Virus record (IMG/VR): IMGVR_UViG_3300012936_000125
Location: 1 to 27,959 of that record
From: a virus
Reading direction: 5' to 3' (one strand)
Length of the DNA stretch: 27,959 bases
This document shows positions 15,578-25,500 of the stretch, piece after piece. The notes beneath the pieces were generated by a model that ran no database searches, was not told the origin of the DNA, and saw only the letters and a program-made list of their open reading frames with translations. Every line of letters starts with the position of its first letter. The stretch's first letter is position 1. The position numbers and the translations under genes were made by a program.

Positions 15578-17920
15578 ATGGCAAGACAGGGAATAGGGAC
15601 GGGTACATTACCCAACGATGGAACAGGCGATACCTTAAGAGCTGGTGCTGCAAAGGTTAATGATAACTTTTCCGAAATTTATACTTATTTTGGAGATGGT
15701 AACAATTTAACCTTTACTGAAGGTGGTGTTGGTATCAATACCGTAGGTGGTTCTGCTGGAACTGGCGCTACTATCCTTGACTTTCGTGGACCTGGGATTT
15801 CGGCAGTTACTGTTAATTCTGGTATTGCTACACTCCTTATCACTGGAGGAGGTGGCAGTAGTGGTGTTATAGTTCAAGATGAGGGTAGTACACTACCAAC
15901 AACTGCCACTACATTGAACTTTGTAGGTAGTGCAGTTGCTGCAAGTGGAACTGGAGCAACTAAAACTATCACCATTGCTGGAGGTGGTACTCCTTATACT
16001 AATAGTGACGTTGATACACATTTAAACGTAGGGTCTGCAACTACCAATCAAATTTTGAGTTGGACTGGTAGTGATTATGCATGGGTTACTGATCAAACAG
16101 GTGGTGGTAGTGGAATTGACACTAGTGATGTAAGAACAAACTCCTTAGAAGTTTATACTGGTGTAAGCACATTCGTTGGTTATGCGGCTACTTTTGCTGC
16201 TCAGTTCTCTGGCAATATCTTTATTGATGCTGGTGTTTATGCAATGTTTGGTAACACTATTGACAAATTTTCAATTAGAAATACTACAGGAAAGAGTCAA
16301 TTAATTAGCGGACAAAATGGTGGAAATGTTGAGATTCTTTCACAACAAAGTGGAAGTGTAATTAAAATTGGTAAGTACTCTGGTGGCGCAAACGATATTG
16401 CACTGTTTACGGTTGATGCAGGCGTTGAGCTTTTCCACAATACTGCGAAGAAGTTTGAAACCCTTAGTACGGGTGCAACAATTACAGGAACTACTTTTTC
16501 AAATCAATTAAGTGTTTCTGGTCTTTCTACACTTTCTAATGTAACTGTTGGTGGTGCATCAACAGAAATGATTGTTGGTGGTGATTTAAGAGTTACTGGA
16601 ATTATTACCACTGGAACAGGTTCTGTTACAATTGATGGTAATACAAATGAGATAATTGTTGGCACTGGTGTTACTATTCAGGGTAATACTGGTATTGTAA
16701 GTGCCACTGAGTTTGAATCTCATCGTCTTACAATTTCCAAAAATAATGCAACAATTGCTGGAACTTCAGGAACTACTGGTAATATTAAGTTAATTGGCGG
16801 AGCTCCATTTTTCTATGATGGAACTTTCTGGAGAGAGTTTGTCCTTTCTTCTGGAACACCAGTATCAGTACCTGAAGATACTGAATGGGATAATACTATT
16901 TTTAGAAATGACTTTGATACTTCATTGACAGATCAAAGATTTGGACAAACAATTTATGTTGGTACTAGTAATGTTGATTTGGTTACATCGCCAGTTAAGA
17001 TTGGTACAAAATCAGCAAGAATTGGATATCCAAATAATGGAAGTTTGTTGTATTCAAAGAGAAGTGAATATGATTTTACAGGTACATGGACTATAGAAGG
17101 TTGGTTCTATCTGGATGGAAATCCCGCTGGAACAAACGTCAATGCAACACCATTAGTTTTTCACACAGGCACGCATATTTATACTTTTGGACTTGCTGTA
17201 GACTATTTAAACGGCGTTATTAATTTTAGATGGTACAATAACCAATCCTCTACTCATAGTTTTGCATCCACCACCAATGGAACTTTATTAGGAGCATACG
17301 CCGCCGGCATCCTTAATGGTGTATGGTGTCATCTTGCTCTTACTAGGAACGCAACAACTGGAGCACTTCACCTCTTTGTAAATGGTGTTGAGAGTAATAA
17401 TACTTCTTCAAATCAAGTTGTTGATAATGATATACCAGCATTCCAAAATGGTTATGAACTTGCTTTTGGATATGCTAAATTAAGCAGCACTAATGCTATT
17501 TACATGGATGGATTCATCGATGATGTAAGAATATCTACTGTTGAGAGATACACAGCTAATTTCACTCCACCAACAACTGCATTACCAATTACTGGTACTG
17601 CCGGAACAACATATGTACTCCCAGGTAGTTATCAAGGTGAAGTTGCACTTGGAACGACTACTGCAACTTGGACGGGAGACACAGGAGTAACTGCAAGTCG
17701 TGTTGCTGCTGGTCAATATAGACTTACCTTTGCTAGCAACTATAACAACTCTACTGATTATGTTGTTAATGCTACTATGAATGACCATGTACCAGTGACC
17801 ACAGCTATTGGTATTGGTGTTAGTAGATTTACCTCACATGCTGATTTCTTTGTGAATAGGGTAAGTGATGGTGTCGGTATACAATCAGGTAGTCTGGCAA
17901 TAGATGTCCAGAAAAAGTGA
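15578..17920 (+). CDS. Tail fibre / adhesin with LamG (concanavalin A-like) domain
   Basis: A 780-residue virion protein. The N-terminus carries the motif LPNDGTGDTLRAGAAKVNDNF (residues about 10-31), a piece common at the start of phage tail fibres and thought to serve attachment. Residues about 35-440 are Gly/Thr/Val-rich beta repeats typical of fibre shafts. Residues about 442-665 form a LamG_3/concanavalin A-like domain with the expected marks: WTIEGWFYLDG, WCHLALTRN, LHLFVNGVE, and DGFIDDVRIS followed by RYTANFTPP. LamG domains commonly bind glycans or surface proteins, so this is a good candidate for host recognition. The last 100 residues are a separate beta-rich tail. It lies between the giant gene and gp8, under its own late-promoter-like motif. 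The target and whether it is a long or short fibre cannot be seen. Confidence 0.9.
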   Translation: MARQGIGTGTLPNDGTGDTLRAGAAKVNDNFSEIYTYFGDGNNLTFTEGGVGINTVGGSAGTGATILDFRGPGISAVTVNSGIATLLITGGGGSSGVIVQDEGSTLPTTATTLNFVGSAVAASGTGATKTITIAGGGTPYTNSDVDTHLNVGSATTNQILSWTGSDYAWVTDQTGGGSGIDTSDVRTNSLEVYTGVSTFVGYAATFAAQFSGNIFIDAGVYAMFGNTIDKFSIRNTTGKSQLISGQNGGNVEILSQQSGSVIKIGKYSGGANDIALFTVDAGVELFHNTAKKFETLSTGATITGTTFSNQLSVSGLSTLSNVTVGGASTEMIVGGDLRVTGIITTGTGSVTIDGNTNEIIVGTGVTIQGNTGIVSATEFESHRLTISKNNATIAGTSGTTGNIKLIGGAPFFYDGTFWREFVLSSGTPVSVPEDTEWDNTIFRNDFDTSLTDQRFGQTIYVGTSNVDLVTSPVKIGTKSARIGYPNNGSLLYSKRSEYDFTGTWTIEGWFYLDGNPAGTNVNATPLVFHTGTHIYTFGLAVDYLNGVINFRWYNNQSSTHSFASTTNGTLLGAYAAGILNGVWCHLALTRNATTGALHLFVNGVESNNTSSNQVVDNDIPAFQNGYELAFGYAKLSSTNAIYMDGFIDDVRISTVERYTANFTPPTTALPITGTAGTTYVLPGSYQGEVALGTTTATWTGDTGVTASRVAAGQYRLTFASNYNNSTDYVVNATMNDHVPVTTAIGIGVSRFTSHADFFVNRVSDGVGIQSGSLAIDVQKK

Positions 17921-17931
17921 TCTTTATCCTT

Positions 17932-17939
17932 AATAAATA
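17932..17939 (+). promoter_or_regulatory. Candidate late promoter AATAAATA before gp8
   Basis: AATAAATA sits in the 38-base gap between the fibre gene and gp8, ending 20 bases before the ATG at 17959. It matches NATAAATA and has the same spacing as the other candidates. Here the upstream stop is TGA, so motif and stop codon do not overlap. Confidence 0.55.
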
Positions 17940-17958
17940 ACAAAAAAGTCCTAATAAA

Positions 17959-19512
17959 ATGGCAGCGATAATTACTGACCAAGTAAGAATATTAAACGCA
18001 AAGAATTTTGTTGCGGGAATTGCTAATGCTAGTAATTCCTATTATTCTTTCATCGGGTTACCAAACTCAAACGATTATTCTTCTAGTTGGAATGATTCAC
18101 CTCCTGCACCGAAAGATAATTTTGATCAGGAGAATGATTATTGGAATACTATGATCGCATTGAAGAAAATCAATACTGATGATGTGAGGCAAGTCATTCC
18201 AAAAAGAATTTGGTCTTCTGGAACAACTTATGACATGTATCGTCATGACTACAGCAGATCAAATACAGCTCCTGTTTCTGGTTCCACCAATTTATATAAT
18301 TCAAATTTTTATGTATTGAATAGTGACTATAGAGTTTATATTTGCTTACAAAACGGAACAGATCCAGAAAATACTTTAGGTAGACCTTCTCTTGATGAAC
18401 CAACTTTTGTTGATTTAGAACCAAGATCAGCGGGGACTAGTGGAGATGGATATATCTGGAAATACCTCTATACTATCAAACCTGCAGATATTGTAAAATT
18501 TGAATCAACCGATTTTATGCCAGTGCCCACCAATTGGAGCACTTCTAACGATACTGCTGCTGTAAGAGATAATGCGGTAGATGGATCTATTAAAATTATA
18601 TCTATCACAAATCGTGGAGTTGGTTTAGGAACAGCAAATCAAACATATACTAGAGTTCCCATTTCTGGAGATGGTATTGGTGCTGAATGTACCGTTACTA
18701 TTAATGGTGATAGTAAAATTGGAGAAATAACCATATCTGCTCAAGGATCTGGTTATACTTTTGGAAATGTTGATCTTGTTGCAGGTGGTGTTCCAACAGG
18801 AACTACTAGGCCAACTTTTGATGTCATCGTTACTCCACAGGGCGGGCATGGAGCAGACATCTATAGAGAATTGGGTGCATATAGTGTATTGATGTATTCA
18901 AGAATTGAAAATGATAATGAAAATCCAGATTTTATTACAGGAAATCAATTCTCAAGAATAGGAATAGTACAAAATCCAGAATCTCCAACTTCAAGTAATA
19001 TTTTAACATCTGATAAGGCAAGTGCTGTAACTGCTTTAAAATTAGTTGGTACTGGATATAGTGAAGCAACTTTTACCGCAGATTCCTTTGTTATTCAAAC
19101 TGTAGGAACTGGTCAAACCGCAGTGGGTAGAGTTATCAATTATGAACAAACTACTGGTGTTTTAAAACTGTGGCAAGATAGAAGAGTTGCAGGATTTAGT
19201 ACTGTAGGAACTGCACAAACAAATCCAACATATGGATATGAACTTAGATCATTTACAGGATCTCCAACTGGTAATGGAAGCAGAAATATCACTCCTACAA
19301 CTGGTCTTACATTAAGTATTGACAATACTTTTAACGACAACAAAACGACGATAAATAATCGTACATATTATCTTGGGATGGATTTTGTTACTGGTGTTGC
19401 TGCTCCAGAAGTAAAACAACACTCCGGAAATATTATATACGTAGATAATAGACCATCTATCACAAGATCGTCGAATCAAAAAGAAGACATAAAAGTTATC
19501 TTGCAGTTCTAA
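17959..19512 (+). CDS. gp8: Baseplate wedge subunit gp8, with two insertions compared with T4
   Basis: This 517-residue protein is an orthologue of T4 gp8 (334 residues), which binds gp7, gp10 and gp6 in the wedge. Shared blocks are VIPKRIW at residues 79-85 (T4 VIPRRDW), GDGYIWKYLYTI at 162-173 (T4 GDGYVWEYLFEI), VPTNW near 190, FSRIGIVQNP near 335 (T4 FRQISIITNP) and the C-terminal GNIIYVDNRPSI...EDIKVILQF (T4 GEMIYMENRPPI...EEINILFTF). The extra length falls in two places. Residues about 209-294 contain two G-x-G-Y modules like those in the flanking giants. Residues about 346-480 contain one weak copy and beta-rich sequence. The conserved gp8 core is therefore split into three pieces. It is preceded by AATAAATA and an A-rich leader and followed by a 6-base gap. 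Confidence 0.95.
   Translation: MAAIITDQVRILNAKNFVAGIANASNSYYSFIGLPNSNDYSSSWNDSPPAPKDNFDQENDYWNTMIALKKINTDDVRQVIPKRIWSSGTTYDMYRHDYSRSNTAPVSGSTNLYNSNFYVLNSDYRVYICLQNGTDPENTLGRPSLDEPTFVDLEPRSAGTSGDGYIWKYLYTIKPADIVKFESTDFMPVPTNWSTSNDTAAVRDNAVDGSIKIISITNRGVGLGTANQTYTRVPISGDGIGAECTVTINGDSKIGEITISAQGSGYTFGNVDLVAGGVPTGTTRPTFDVIVTPQGGHGADIYRELGAYSVLMYSRIENDNENPDFITGNQFSRIGIVQNPESPTSSNILTSDKASAVTALKLVGTGYSEATFTADSFVIQTVGTGQTAVGRVINYEQTTGVLKLWQDRRVAGFSTVGTAQTNPTYGYELRSFTGSPTGNGSRNITPTTGLTLSIDNTFNDNKTTINNRTYYLGMDFVTGVAAPEVKQHSGNIIYVDNRPSITRSSNQKEDIKVILQF
18589..18840 (+). repeat. Two-module G-x-G-Y insertion inside gp8
   Basis: The modules are IKIISITNRGVGLGTANQTY and IGEITISAQGSGYTFGNVDL, followed by a strand ending in TFDVIVTPQGG. 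T4 gp8 has no counterpart at this place. The unit matches those at 13456-13674, 14701-14892 and 25369-25578. Confidence 0.75.
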
Positions 19513-19518
19513 AGAATT

Positions 19519-22500
19519 ATGCCCCAGCAAACGAATTTAAACGTAGCACCATATTTTGACGACTTTGATCCGACAAATGATTACCATAAGGTGCTTTTTA
19601 AACCTGGATATCCGGTTCAGGCAAGAGAACTATCGACTCTGCAATCTATTCTGCAGAATCAAATAGAGAAGTTTGGACAGCACTTTTTCAAAGAGGGTGC
19701 AAAAGTTATTCCAGGAAACACAGGATATTCTCAATTATATTATGCAGTTCAGTTAACAAACACATATCAAGGTGTTCCTGTTGAAGCATATATTGATCAG
19801 TTAGTTGGGGCAACTATTACTGGACAGACTTCTGGAGTTACTGCTACGGTTGATAATGTTTTATATTCTGCAGATTCCGAAAGAGATAATTTAACTCTAT
19901 ATGTAGCATATAAGGGATCTTCTACTAGAGATAATGCAACTCAAACTTTTAGTGATGGCGAAGAATTAATTTCTAATCAAGTAATTGCATCAGGGCTTCT
20001 TGGCAACTCTGTTATAAATCCAGGAACTCCTTTTGCACGTACAATACCATCTGGATCATCAGCAACTTCTTCTGTTTTTCAAATTGAAGCTGGGGTGTAT
20101 TTTGTTCGTGGAAATTTTGTAAATGTAAATAGAGAGTCTTTAATTTTAGACCAATATTCAAATACTCCTAGTTATAGAGTAGGTTTATTTGTATCAGAGG
20201 AAATTGTAAATTCCAACGCTGATGAGTCTCTGAATGATAATTCTCAGGGATTTAATAATTATGGAGCTCCTGGAGCAGATAGATTAAAAATTTCATTGTC
20301 GCTCTTCAAGAAATCATTAACCGATTTTAATGATGATAATTTTATTGAATTAGCCACAATTGTTGATGGTGTTCTTCAAACTTCTCAAGTTAAAAGAGGA
20401 AGTGCTGGAAGAGGTGGTGCAGTATTTTATGATGATTTATCAGATGTTCTTGCAAGAAGAACTTTTGATGAAAGTGGACATTATATTGTAAAACCGTTTA
20501 ATGTCTCAATTATTAACTCATTAAACAATAATAGAGGAAATCAAGGATTTTTAGATGCTGGTAAATTTAGTCCTAGTGGAACTCCAGTATCTGATGATTT
20601 GGCACTTTGCAGAATAACTCCTGGTAAGGCTTATGTGAAGGGATATGAGATTGAAACAATCGCTCCAACATTTATTGATGTAGATAAACCAAGAGTAACC
20701 AGAACTATTGAAGATCAATTCTTTCAATATAATACTGGACCAACAGTAAGACTTAATAGTGTTTATAGATCTCCAAGCGTAGGTGTTGGAAATACCTTTG
20801 TATTAAGCTTAAGAGATCAAAGAGTGGGTGTAAACTCAGAAACTCCTTCAGGAAAGGAAATTGGACTAGCTAGAGTCTTTGATTTTAAATTAGAATCAGG
20901 ATCATATGATACTGCATTCCCCAAACTTAATGAATGGGGTGTATCTTTGTATGATATTCAACCATTTACTGAATTGACACTTAATCAATCAATTGATTTA
21001 ACTGTTCCTGTATATGTTGAAGGAAATAGCAGCGGAGCAACAGGATTTTTAAGAAGTTCTGTAAATGCAGGTACTGCAGTAACCGTTTATGATAAAAAAG
21101 GACAATTCCTTGAGAATGAAGTTTTAATTTTTAGAAGTGGAATTTCTACTCAAAGAATTACAGAAAATAGAACTGTTAGTAATATTACATCATATGGTAT
21201 TAGTGATGTAAAATCTGTCTATTCAAATACTGGAATTGTTGGTGGTACAAACGGAAATCCAACCGTAGGTATCAATACTTTTAGTGCAAATGTTATCCAA
21301 TCAATTAGTGATTCAGTAGAAAATGTTGCAAGTATTACTGCTGTAAGTGCTGGTGTAGCAACTATAACTTCTGTAAGTCCTAGAATTCCTGGTATTTTAA
21401 AAGTAAATGATTTGCTTGAGTTCTCAAATTTAAGTATCTCAGAGACTTTACCAATAGTTGTTAGAGTAACAGAAGTTGCATCATCAAGCGTAACAGTCGA
21501 AGCAGTAGCATCTGTTGAGGGTGAAGTAGCAGGAACACTCCCATCTACTCCATTCACTATGGCACAAGGTGAGTTAAAGATCCTTACTAGTGCTTTAGAT
21601 ATATCCTCTGATAATACTCTTTATACTCCTTTCCCCAAACAAAATATTGCGGCAGTAGATCTTACCGATGCTTCTCTTAGTATTAGAAAGACCTTCACTA
21701 TTGATATCGCAGCTAATCAAATTGCTGGATCGAGTTTAATCACTCTCACATTACCTGAAGGAGAATCCTATCTTCCATTTACCAATGAAAGATATACTTT
21801 GACCAGATCTAATGGATTAATTGAAGTATTGACAGCAGATAAGTTTACTTTTAGTTCCAATGGAAGAGAGATTCAAATTAGAAATCTTTCTAATGATGAT
21901 ACTGGTGCTAAATTAACTGTTACTGTAGAAAAAAGAAAAGTAAAATCCAAGAAGAAAGTAAAAAATAGAGTTAGAAGCGTTATTATTGATAAATCCATTA
22001 GTCCAGCATCTGGAATTGGATCTACAACTATAAATGATGGATTGACGTATGGAAATTATCCTTTCGGTACAAGAGTTCAGGACAAAGTTATTTCCTTGAA
22101 TTCTCCAGACATTATTGAAATTCATGGTATCTTTGAATCTGCAGATTCAAATCCATCCTCATTTGGATCTCCTTCAATGGAGTTAGTTCAACTTAATGGG
22201 CCTACTGCAACTACTACAGATATGCTCTTAGGTGAACTTTTTGTTGGTCAAACGAGTGGTGCCTCTGCAGTTGTTAGTGAAGTTGTTAACAATACAACAA
22301 TAAGATATATTAGCAAAAATAATTTTAAATTTGTAGAAGGAGAAACTATTATAGGTCAAGAAACTGAAGTTGGTGGTGTTATCAGTGATCTTGATACATC
22401 TGCTTTTGATATCTCAACAAATTATACCTATAACTCAGGACAGAAAAAAACTTTCTACAATCATGGATTTTTAACAAGAAATTCTGATGTAGAACCTCCT

Positions 22501-25500
22501 TCTAAGAAAATAAAAATTTATTTCAAAAGTGCTTCCTTTGATGCTACAGATACTGGAGATATTGTAACAGTAGATTCTTATAATGATTTTAATTATTCAA
22601 CAGAGATCAAATCTATTGATGGTTATATGAATACTGATATTATTGATTTAAGACCAAGGGTTAGTCAATATACAACCACTACAGGATCTAGATCTCCGCT
22701 AGAGTTTCTTGGTAGAACTTTTAACACTGTTGGAAATTCAGTACCCAATATTTTAGCATCAAATGAAAACATCTTCTTAGATTATTCATATTATCAAGGA
22801 AGAATTGATAGGTTGTATTTAAATAAAGATGGTAAATTCCAAATGAAGTTTGGACTTCCGTCAGATAATCCAGTAAGTCCAAACCCAGTTGATGATGCAA
22901 TTGAAATTGCAGAGATTAGATATCCACCCTATCTCCACAATGTACAGCAGGTATCTATTAACTACCTGAAGTATAAGAGATTCCAGATGAAGGATATCAA
23001 AAAACTGGAAGAAAGAATTAGAAATCTGGAGTATTATACTTCATTATCAATGCTGGAATCAAACACAGCAAATATGTTTGTTCCAGATAGTGATGGATTA
23101 AACAGATTTAAATCAGGATTCTTTGTTGATAATTTCTCATCATTTAAGACTCAAGATTATTTCCTATCAAGAAAGAATAGTATTGATCAAACTCACAAAT
23201 TGATGAGACCGTCTCATTTTACAACTTCGGTTGATTTAATGACTGGACCTGTGATTGATGTTGATCAAACAGCAGATAAAAGAACCTCTGTAGTTGAAGG
23301 TGTTAATGTAAGAAAACAAAATGATATTATTAGCCTTGAATATTCAGAGGTTGAATATGTAAAACAAACCTTCGCAACAAGGACTGAAAGTGTTACTCCG
23401 TTCCTTATTAGTTTCTGGCAAGGAACTATTTCTCTTGTACCTTCATCGGATAACTGGGTAACTCAAAATAGAATTGAAGCCGCAACTATTGATGTTCCTG
23501 GAAACTATGCTCAGGTCATGGCAGAAGCAGAGGAGCAATTTAATGTTGATCCACAAACTGGATTTGCTGCTACAATTTGGAATTCTTGGGAAACTAATTG
23601 GACTGGTGCTACTAGTGTGGTTAGAGAAACTAGACAAAGAGTAGATCATACTGGATTTGGACCTAGATTTGGTAGAGGTGGATGGATTAATGGTGGTAGT
23701 GGTGTTGCTCAGTGGGTTCAACAATCTAGGGCACAAACAGTTGAAGAAACTCTTGAAACAGTAACTCAAACAGGAGTTTCTAGTAGAACAGGAACAACAA
23801 CAATGGTTGTTGAAGAGTTTGAAGAAATTGATGCGGGAGATAAGGTTCTCAGTACCGAGATAATTTCTACTGTCAGGTCTAGAAATGTAGAATTTTATGC
23901 AAATAACTTAAAACCAACCACAAGAATTTATGCATTCTTTGATGGTAAAGATGTTACTAAGTATTGTGTTCCTAAACTTATTGAAATTGAAATGAAATCT
24001 GGAGTATTCCAGGTTGGAGAAACTGTATCGGGTAGAGTTCTTAATCTCGGTTTATCCGAAGAAGGAAGAGACACCAATCCTTCTATTAACTTTAGAGTTG
24101 CTCAGTCTAATCATAGAAGGGGTGATTATGATTCTCCAACAGAAACATATCCAAATAATCCATATGTAACTGGAAATATTGGCATTCCAGAGACGTATTC
24201 TTCAACATCTACCATATTAAATGTAGACACGTTCTCTCTTGCAAATCAACCACAAGGAAGTTTCTTTGGACACATTCAAACAGGAATGACCTTAGTTGGA
24301 GAAACTAGTGGTGCTGAAGCAACTGTAACTAATTTAAGACTTGTTACCGACATTTCTTCTGCTCTTGGTGGTAGTTTCTTTATTCCAGATCCATCTAATA
24401 GAGATAATCCAACTTTTGAAACTGGAACGAATACATTTACCTTGACAAATGATCCAGATAATGATCAAAATGCTGCTACTACAATTGGAGAAGAAGCATA
24501 TCCAACTTCAGGAAGTTTGGAAACTGTACAAGGACAGATTATTTCTGTTAGAAACGCAAGAATTGAAAACAGACAAGAATTTGAATCAGAACTTGTCAAC
24601 AGAACTCTTGATACGGAAGTTGTTTCCTCCAGAAATATTGGTGAGGCTATTATAAGCGAAACAGTTGTTGGATGGTATGATCCTCTAGCACAATCATTCC
24701 TAGTTCAAGAATCACCTGGCGTATTCTTGACCAAGTGTGATGTATTCTTCCGTACAAAGGATGATTCAAACGTTCCAGTTAGATTCCAACTGAGAACAAT
24801 GAAAGATGGTTTCCCAACACCAAATGTATTGCCGTTCTCTGAGGTGGTTTTACATCCAGAAGAAGTTATTACTTCAGATGATGGTACTGTCGCGACAACT
24901 ATTGAATTTGAAGCACCAGTTTATCTGGAAGGAAATGCCACTGAATATGCAATTTGTTTGATTTCTAACTCTACAAAGTATAGTGTTTATATTTCTAGAG
25001 TTGGTGAAAATGATATTATCAGCGACACATACATCTCTAACCAACCCACACTTGGATCTTTGTTCAAATCACAGAACGCATCTACATGGGAAGCAAGTCA
25101 GTGGGAAGATCTCAAATTTACTCTCTATAGAGCAGAATTTGAAACAACTGGAAGTATCGAACTTTATAGCCCAGAACTTGATGAAGGTAACAAACAAATT
25201 GCTACTCTAGTACAGAATCCAATCAATGTTGTTTCAAAACAAATTCGTGTTGGACTTGGAACTACTGTTCATGATGTTAATTATGAACTTGGAAATACTT
25301 TCTTCCAAGGTTCATCTTCAAAACCAACTGCAACTGGTAATCTTGTAGGAGTTGCTGCAAGTGCTACTGGAACATTGACTATCACAAATCCAGGTATTGG
25401 TTACACACCAGCAGACGGAACTGCAGGATTCTCTAATGTAAATCTAGTTACTGTTTCTGGAACTGGTGTAAATGCAACTGCAAACATTACCATTCAAAAT

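Noticed and set aside
17918-17958. Rho-independent terminator after the fibre gene
   Set aside because: The gap is AT-rich with A runs but has no GC-rich inverted repeat followed by T residues. No convincing terminator was seen in the other gaps either.
24449-24655. Open frame of 68 codons on the + strand inside the DUF4815 gene
   Set aside because: It lies in another frame of a gene with clear protein-level motifs, and its composition looks like a frame shadow. The + strand frames at 24983-25210, 26171-26356 and 26948-27142 are the same case.
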